Source of the DNA: Cliona cf. orientalis
Lineage: Eukaryota > Porifera > Demospongiae > Clionaida > Clionaidae
NCBI GenBank assembly: GCA_963930775.1
Contig: OZ005689.1
Coordinates: forward strand, 5,754,945-5,818,944
Direction: 5' to 3'
DNA: 64,000 nt
A program made the position numbers and the translations under genes. Positions 58,060 through 64,000 of the stretch are shown piece by piece (position 1 is the stretch's first letter; every line of letters begins with the position of its first letter). Below the pieces are notes generated by a model. It did no database searches and had not been told where the DNA came from. It worked only from the letters and a program-made list of their open reading frames with translations.

Positions 58060-58985
58060 GTGAGCATTAAGGATGGTTGCATTAAGCCGGTGAGGGAATC
58101 CGGGCTCACTCTGTCCTTTTTCCTATCTCTCCCTCTCTCTCTCTCTGTCTCCATTCTCTACATGCATACCTTCTCCCTGTCATTCTTCCACATGGCTGTC
58201 TGGTTACCCCCTTCCCCTTCGTAGCATTTCCCGGGCCACACTTAGCTCAGCTTGCTCTAGCTTAGCTAATCTACATGCATGTACATATACACATAATTAT
58301 TCCCCCACCTACCCATGGCATAATCTATTAATTTTGTCTAACTAGAGCTCTATAGAGATACATGTAATAATTCTGGAAACATTTGTTACACTCTATATTT
58401 AATATGAAAAATATTCTCAGAGTGATTGTTTACTTACATGTATATACACTGTAGTCCATGTCATTACAGAGGGTACAAAAGCGGATGCACTTTGCCACAT
58501 GTTCAGAAGGCTCATGATTGGTCAGAATTATAGTGCCATGTGCACAAACAATGGTGCCATAGAGATGCATGCGCACGGGGTAAAAATCAATGAACACCGG
58601 ACAACACAACTGCTTACTTTACCCTTTGTGCAAGTGCGGCGATAAAATTAATGAAACAAAAACTTAGTGAGTAACAGTGTTAAGAACTGGTATTGAATAT
58701 CCGCCTCTAGAGACCCTACTCCTACCTGACACAAAGTATTCAAATAAAATATTTAAACAAGGTCTCTTAAGTTATATGAAACACTACTACATGATTTTCT
58801 GTTGCTTATACATAATTCAATAAGGCCTATTACACAAATTAATTCCTTATACTGAACTATATCATGAGAAATTAGCACACTGCTACTTTAATGTAGCATA
58901 AGTTTCTAATAAACAATTTAGTTAATAACATCTATTCAGTTTATATTAATTTTTAGAGTTTCTATGATTGTACTCAAAGTTTACA
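58060..58985. other. Region between the XRCC1 exons and the beta-helix gene
   Basis: CT-rich run at about 58106-58160. 58470-58644 is an open frame after an acceptor-like TTACAG, in phase with the XRCC1 donor, but its sequence (GTKADALCHMFRRLMIGQNY) does not resemble XRCC1. AT-rich 3' flank of the minus-strand gene from about 58640. Confidence 0.5.
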
Positions 58986-61900
58986 TTAGACTCGGCTAAC
59001 TGCTTCCTTCTCTTTGACTTGGGCTGCCTCTGCAGCACCAGGTGAGTTGGCCACTTCTTCAGGATCTGGTGCTGCAAGATCACGGGGTTGGTGCACCTCC
59101 ACCACAGACTGGGTGGGCTTTACTGGCTCTTGCTGTTTGACTAGCGCTTTATAGTCATAAGTGTTAACAGGGCGGTCAATCACGTCCAAGAGTTCATTGA
59201 ATCGATGAATATCATCATCAGGTGGTAGGCTCCAGTGACGTTCAGGTTTTGGTTTTGGATCACCATCAGTGAACAGTCTGTCAATAATTCTACCGAGCTT
59301 TGTGTTATAAATCTTTGAGAAGACTGAGGTGTATGTGTAGACATGGTAGAGGATGATAAGCAGCAGCACAATGAGTGTGATGATGACTGAAGTGGCAGCT
59401 GCTTTACGGGTGCTAGCCGGGCTATCAAGAGAATACCAGGTGAAAGTCATGAACGATAGGATATTCAAGTAGAAAAATGTCTCAAGTACATCCACTGGCC
59501 ATTTCCTGTACAGTCTGCTGCCAAAGAACTGCTTCAAAGCAAAAATGCAACACACTGTAAAATTGATAGCTGTAAGAGCAATAGTGGGGTCATTGGAAAC
59601 ATTTGTGGCACCTACAAGGTACAAGACGACACGAATTATCAGCAGCAGTCCAGTCCAGTAGCGGTACTTGGGAGTGTAAGGCTTGTGGTAGGTTTCAATG
59701 AATGTTTGTATCTTTGGATTCCTTGACCACCTGAAAATTCTCCATCTCGGAAGGTAGAGGAGCCACTGCCAGGAGAAGAGAAGAACAGCGTAGACCAGAC
59801 CAACCAGTAAAAGGAGAACAGCTACAATGAATAGAGGAATGTGATTTCCGGAGAGATATTTGACAGTTGCATCAGGGAGCCACAGCTTTTCACTAGAGCC
59901 ATCAGGATACTCCAGAATCCCAACTGATAGAGATTTAAAGCAGATTTGAAGAAGCTTAGCATAGGAAAGCTGAATAAGTATAGCCAGAGTTGCCACTGGA
60001 TCCTTCTTTCCAATGAGGGTAGAAAATTTAGTAGAGTAGGAGCTGATGATGATAACTAAAACCACAAGAAGAATGACATAGGCAGGAAAAGCTAACTGTA
60101 GCCATGTTTTAATGTAAGCATCCATTTCTGGAAAGTAGCAGGTGTCAATTCCTATTTCTAAGTTTAACCATGATATGAACATAGTAATGAAGTTTCTTGT
60201 TCGAAATGGAAGTAGAATATTTTCGTTTGCATATACAATATTGGCATAAAAGATCAGCCCATTTAGAGTTCCAACTGCAACAGTTACGTTGAGTAGTAAC
60301 AATAAAGCCACCAGTGCTATACCAGCTAGAATTGCAGTTATGGTGATTGCTATGAGTAGTGCAGGCCAGTAGCTAGGACATGGAAGGCAGTGTGAACTAC
60401 CAAGAGAGAGGCTGAAACCAGGTTGGCAAGATCCACACAACAGAGATGCCCGGTCGAAAGCACACTGAGCATCAGCTCCATTTGGCTGGTTGAGGTCAAC
60501 TGGTGGACTGTTTGATAAGCAGTAATCAGAAGGACAGTTGGGGTAGACTAGATAACCAGTTTGGTCTGTGTCATTGATGTAGGAAATCCAGGCTCTGGAC
60601 TGAGGCTTTTTGAATAATAATCCACTCTGGCTATCACAGTGATCAACATATTGACTGATATTGCTATGGCAGTCACATGTACAATTTGTGCTGTTCATTC
60701 CTGATTCTTGTAGCCCAATTGGACAGCTGCAAGGGAGAAAGTGAATTTGTACTGTTGCCCTAGAGAGTTCAGCATCCTTGCACGGACCATCTGAGGCATA
60801 GAGGGACAGATGTTCAGAGATATGGGGTGAAACAATGTTAAATGTCAAATTAGTACACTCAGCAGGTATATTCCTAGCCAGCTGACCTTCAGCTAGACCA
60901 CTCTCAGTGAATTGAAGGGAGGTTTGGATGGTTGCACTAACTGGTTGGCCATTCTGGTCAACAGCAACAACTGAGAGTTTTAATGTTTGTCCCTTTTTAA
61001 CCTCAGTGTAATGTTGGTGGGTGCAGTCATTGGTATTGTTTTGATCAGCATTGAAGCAAAGGCACACTCTAACTGGATTAGAGGATACTGAGAGGTTTGT
61101 GTCAATCTGCACAGTTTCCATATACATGAATATAGGATCATACCCTAAGCTGTAGTTGTATGTATAATATGTATTCGTAGGAGTGGACACATTCTTGAAG
61201 TAAGCAACCCCATCACCTCTGTCTTTAAAGTCACGTGGGTACTTATTGTGAACTTCAGCAAATGGACTCACTGCACATCTGTCTAGTAGTCCTCCATAGA
61301 GAGTGGAGCCAGAAACAATGGCATGATTTTGTGAAAAGTACATACTCTGTGTACTGAGACTCTGTATGACCATTAAATATGGACTTTCATCACTATTGTG
61401 GAGATCAAGTACTTGAAAGAAGCATTCTGTCTCTGTGTTGCTAGTACATGTACCAGAGTTGGTATCATCATCCACATATATTGCTCCACCGTAGTCTGCA
61501 CTGTTGGCTGTGAATGTTGTTGTATTGAAGTCCTCATAATTAGCATAATAATACAATAACATGTAGTCATATTTCAGGATATAAAATTTTGCATTGGCTT
61601 CCAGTGATATTCCGCCTCCCCTCTCCGCCACATTTCTACTTATGTCTATTATTGCACCAGTGTAATTGTACATGTTTTGGGACAATCCAACAAAGGATGA
61701 AGCTGCCTTGATAGATGAGCCAATGGCGTGGAGTCCTCCCCCTTTACTCACTGCTATATTACCATAAAGTTCAAAATAGCTTTCTCGTTGGCAGTTTAGT
61801 TCGCTAGTTGAGAGGTAGACACCTCCTCCATTTCCAGTGGCAGTGTTATGTGCTATAGTTACATCACCATTCACATAGAGTCTGCTCTCAGTGGAATGTA

Positions 61901-63905
61901 TTGCTCCGCCATTTTCAGCATGGTTGTGTTCAAGATTGCATTCTCCATCAAAAAATACATTGCTCTGAAATAAAGTTATTGCACCTCCTTCTTGGAAGTC
62001 ACCTGAGACAGTTTGTGATGGTTGGTTATTCACAAATGTAGCATAACCATTGAAAGTGATATTGCTGTTAAATGCAACTAATGATCCTAAATTGTTTGAG
62101 AATGTTACAGTCGCATTTCCTGAATCATCTCCAATGAATTCTGAGTTAGATAAGTATATCACAGCATACCTATCAGCTATGTTGTTATTGATCAGGAAAT
62201 AGCCATATGTATGCTGAATCACAGATCTGGATACTGTATGAATAATTGCTCCAATTGGTGAAACGTTACTAGTGAAGCTACTACTAGCTATTGTGATGAT
62301 AGTGGATCGAGAGTACAGTACTCCACCACTATTGCTGGCGTTGTTATTATGAAATTCACTTGCTTCTATTGTGATAGTACTGCTGTAGGAATCCAGTACT
62401 CCTCCACTTCTGGCTCTGTTGTCATGAAATTCACTTGCTTCTATTGTGAAAGTACTGCTGCTGGAGTACAGTACTCCTCCACTTCCGGCTCTGTTGTCAT
62501 GAAATTCACTTGCTTCTTTTATTGTGATATTACTGCTGTAGGAATACAGCACTCCTCCACTGCTGGCATCGTTATTATGAAATTCACTTGCTTCTATTGT
62601 GATAGTACTGCTCCTGGAATACAGTACTCCTCCATCGTACGTGGCACTATTATTATGGAATCCACTTGCTTCTATTGTGATAGTACTGCTGCTGAAATAC
62701 AGTAATCCTCCATAGTACCTGGCACTATTATTATGAAATCCACTTGCTTCTATTGTGATAGTACTGCTGTAGATGGAATACAGTACTCCTCCACTTCCGG
62801 CTCTGTTGTCATGAAATTCACTTGCTTCTTTTATTGTGATATTACTGCTGTAGGAATACAGCACTCCTCCACTGCTGGCATCGTTATTATGAAATTCACT
62901 TGCTTCTATTGTGATAGTACTGCTGCTGGAATACAGTACTCCTCCGTAGTACCTGGCACTGTTATTATGGAATCCACTTGCTTCTATTGTGATAGTACTG
63001 CTGCTGAAATACAGTACTCCTCCATAGGACCTGGCACTGTTATTATGGAATCCACTTGCTTCTATTGTGATAGTACTGCTGCTGAAATACAGTACTCCTC
63101 CATAGGACCTGGCACTGTTATTATGAAATCCACTTGCTTCTATTGTGATAGTACTGCTGCTGGAATACAGTACTCCTCCATACCTGCTAGCACTGTTACT
63201 AACAAACATGTTACTGCTCATGCTAATAATGCTATCCTGTTCTGCAAATATAGCTCCGCCAAAGTCTGCTTCGTTGTCTTTAAATCTGCTTTGGCTGATG
63301 TCAACTGTACTGTTGGTAGCAATAATTGCACCGCCAATGAATCTATCATACCGGTAATAATAATAATTATATATACAACCATATTGGTTAAATGTAACAC
63401 ATTTTCTGTACAATCCTTTTCTATTGGATAGAAAAGTGCTGTTGACAATCTGTGCTGTTGTTTCAATTAGCTCTAGTGCAGTTGAACTGTTCTCTTGACC
63501 TTCAAACTTTGTGTCTTCAACCACAAATTCTTCAACATGTCTCACTTTATTTCCTCCACATCCAATAAACTCCAGGTTAGCAATATGAATGCACTGTGAT
63601 TGGTAGAATTGCATAGCTGATTCAATCGTACATTTGATTTGTGCTGTTGAGTTCTCAGACTTCATTAGAAAGTTGTCCACATTTGACAATGTCAGGTTGA
63701 CATTGCTGAGGTTGTGTATTCCAGGGAGGAAGACCAGTGTGGTGTTGGAATGGAGGGAATGGCTTGAGTTAGCAGCAAACTGAGAGAGGGTTAAACATGG
63801 CTGTACAGTGCAAAGGTCAGATGAGTTTGTTGTGATGTAATAGACCTCACTGGATGCTTGGTTTAGAGAGCAGAGGATAACAAGTGATAGAGTCAAGAGA
63901 CTCAT
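58986..63905 (-). CDS. Single-exon beta-helix (Pmp-type repeat) multipass membrane protein, 1639 aa
   Basis: ATG at 63905, stop at 58986. Residues 1-19 form a signal peptide (MSLLTLSLVILCSLNQASS). About 30-1000 is a right-handed parallel beta-helix type region: repeats of the form F..N.A...GGA(I/V)......(I/V)....S, like chlamydial Pmp repeats and sponge proteins. Residues about 238-541 are a tandem array of 24-26-residue units. A Cys-rich stalk follows (about 1056-1172; CSCPIGLQ, NCTCDCH, CGSCQPGFSL, CLPCPSYWP). About 1177-1535 has eight or nine hydrophobic segments, and the tail of about 100 residues is charged and cytosolic by inference. Many N-x-S/T sites fit an extracellular N-terminal half. 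The function is unknown; a cell-surface recognition or adhesion role is only inference. The uninterrupted 4.9-kb frame contrasts with its many-exon neighbours. Confidence 0.85.
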   Translation of the reverse strand: MSLLTLSLVILCSLNQASSEVYYITTNSSDLCTVQPCLTLSQFAANSSHSLHSNTTLVFLPGIHNLSNVNLTLSNVDNFLMKSENSTAQIKCTIESAMQFYQSQCIHIANLEFIGCGGNKVRHVEEFVVEDTKFEGQENSSTALELIETTAQIVNSTFLSNRKGLYRKCVTFNQYGCIYNYYYYRYDRFIGGAIIATNSTVDISQSRFKDNEADFGGAIFAEQDSIISMSSNMFVSNSASRYGGVLYSSSSTITIEASGFHNNSARSYGGVLYFSSSTITIEASGFHNNSARSYGGVLYFSSSTITIEASGFHNNSARYYGGVLYSSSSTITIEASEFHNNDASSGGVLYSYSSNITIKEASEFHDNRAGSGGVLYSIYSSTITIEASGFHNNSARYYGGLLYFSSSTITIEASGFHNNSATYDGGVLYSRSSTITIEASEFHNNDASSGGVLYSYSSNITIKEASEFHDNRAGSGGVLYSSSSTFTIEASEFHDNRARSGGVLDSYSSTITIEASEFHNNNASNSGGVLYSRSTIITIASSSFTSNVSPIGAIIHTVSRSVIQHTYGYFLINNNIADRYAVIYLSNSEFIGDDSGNATVTFSNNLGSLVAFNSNITFNGYATFVNNQPSQTVSGDFQEGGAITLFQSNVFFDGECNLEHNHAENGGAIHSTESRLYVNGDVTIAHNTATGNGGGVYLSTSELNCQRESYFELYGNIAVSKGGGLHAIGSSIKAASSFVGLSQNMYNYTGAIIDISRNVAERGGGISLEANAKFYILKYDYMLLYYYANYEDFNTTTFTANSADYGGAIYVDDDTNSGTCTSNTETECFFQVLDLHNSDESPYLMVIQSLSTQSMYFSQNHAIVSGSTLYGGLLDRCAVSPFAEVHNKYPRDFKDRGDGVAYFKNVSTPTNTYYTYNYSLGYDPIFMYMETVQIDTNLSVSSNPVRVCLCFNADQNNTNDCTHQHYTEVKKGQTLKLSVVAVDQNGQPVSATIQTSLQFTESGLAEGQLARNIPAECTNLTFNIVSPHISEHLSLYASDGPCKDAELSRATVQIHFLPCSCPIGLQESGMNSTNCTCDCHSNISQYVDHCDSQSGLLFKKPQSRAWISYINDTDQTGYLVYPNCPSDYCLSNSPPVDLNQPNGADAQCAFDRASLLCGSCQPGFSLSLGSSHCLPCPSYWPALLIAITITAILAGIALVALLLLLNVTVAVGTLNGLIFYANIVYANENILLPFRTRNFITMFISWLNLEIGIDTCYFPEMDAYIKTWLQLAFPAYVILLVVLVIIISSYSTKFSTLIGKKDPVATLAILIQLSYAKLLQICFKSLSVGILEYPDGSSEKLWLPDATVKYLSGNHIPLFIVAVLLLLVGLVYAVLLFSWQWLLYLPRWRIFRWSRNPKIQTFIETYHKPYTPKYRYWTGLLLIIRVVLYLVGATNVSNDPTIALTAINFTVCCIFALKQFFGSRLYRKWPVDVLETFFYLNILSFMTFTWYSLDSPASTRKAAATSVIITLIVLLLIILYHVYTYTSVFSKIYNTKLGRIIDRLFTDGDPKPKPERHWSLPPDDDIHRFNELLDVIDRPVNTYDYKALVKQQEPVKPTQSVVEVHQPRDLAAPDPEEVANSPGAAEAAQVKEKEAVSRV
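62280..63190 (-). repeat. Coding tandem array of ~72-78-bp units in the beta-helix gene
   Basis: About twelve units of type FHNNSARSYGGVLYFSSSTI then TIEASG/E. Several units are identical or nearly so at the DNA level, for example around 62985-63140. Two blocks of three units (around 62505-62590 and 62805-62890; FHNNDASSGGVLYSYSSNIT followed by FHDNRAGSGG) are near copies of each other, showing a higher-order duplication. All indels keep the frame. Confidence 0.92.
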
Positions 63906-64000
63906 GCTGTCTTGCTTGAGGCAGGTTCTGGTTGCTTGTTATTCTGCTCGAATTCTGTATAATTTAGACGTATTAGGAAAAAATTAGTGTAATGATTGAC
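63906..64000 (-). promoter_or_regulatory. 5' flank of the beta-helix gene
   Basis: Only 95 bp are visible. AT-rich on the far side; no clear TATA box or initiator could be assigned. Confidence 0.25.

Noticed and set aside
58470-58644. Next XRCC1 exon
   Set aside because: In phase and after an acceptor-like site, but its sequence lacks the expected KLV...W-D-R-V-K block of the XRCC1 NTD.
62280-63190. CRISPR-like regular repeats
   Set aside because: Repeats are contiguous coding units with no unique spacers, in an animal gene.
62349-63431. Plus-strand open frames opposite the beta-helix array
   Set aside because: Antisense shadow of the tandem repeat; the minus frame is open for 1639 codons with a signal peptide and membrane segments.

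Overview
The window is metazoan genomic DNA, most likely from a sponge, probably a demosponge. The evidence is a spongin/collagen IV-like gene ending in a divergent NC1 domain, a very large intronless surface protein of the beta-helix (Pmp-repeat) plus multipass-membrane type seen in sponge genomes, genes with many short exons, AT-rich intergenic DNA, and dense small inverted-repeat (MITE-like) elements. No database search could be run. Identities rest on motifs and on recalled family sequences, and exon boundaries were placed by hand from splice signals and reading phase.

Layout. 1-9212 (+): the 3' part of a collagen gene, 14 visible exons of Gly-X-Y repeats followed by a two-lobed NC1 domain; its 5' end lies outside the window. 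11693-21115 or beyond (-): an ETS-domain transcription factor with the ETS domain at the C terminus, a ~770-codon low-complexity exon, and an N-terminal exon I do not recognise. About 28602-29906 (-): a FAM118-type SIR2-like protein with altered active-site motifs. 30000-44800: no convincing gene, only tandem arrays and several MITE families, some nested. 44836-56537 (-): COP9 signalosome subunit 2 (CSN2/COPS2) in ten recognisable exons; the short last exon was not found, and one intron is swollen to 6.6 kb by a tandem segmental duplication. 57554-58059 (+): the first exons of XRCC1, head-to-head with CSN2; the rest of the gene is not in the window. 58986-63905 (-): a single-exon 1639-codon secreted/transmembrane beta-helix protein with a recently amplified repeat array.

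The genes are not a functional operon. They are unrelated neighbours: extracellular matrix, transcription, NAD-binding-fold protein, ubiquitin-system regulation, DNA repair, cell surface. The most unusual points are the SIR2-like protein with substituted catalytic motifs, the duplicating beta-helix repeat in the surface protein, a furin-type site inside a collagen interruption, copies of exon ends with their splice donors duplicated into the adjoining introns of two genes, and the XRCC1 5' fragment facing a single-exon gene on the other strand.
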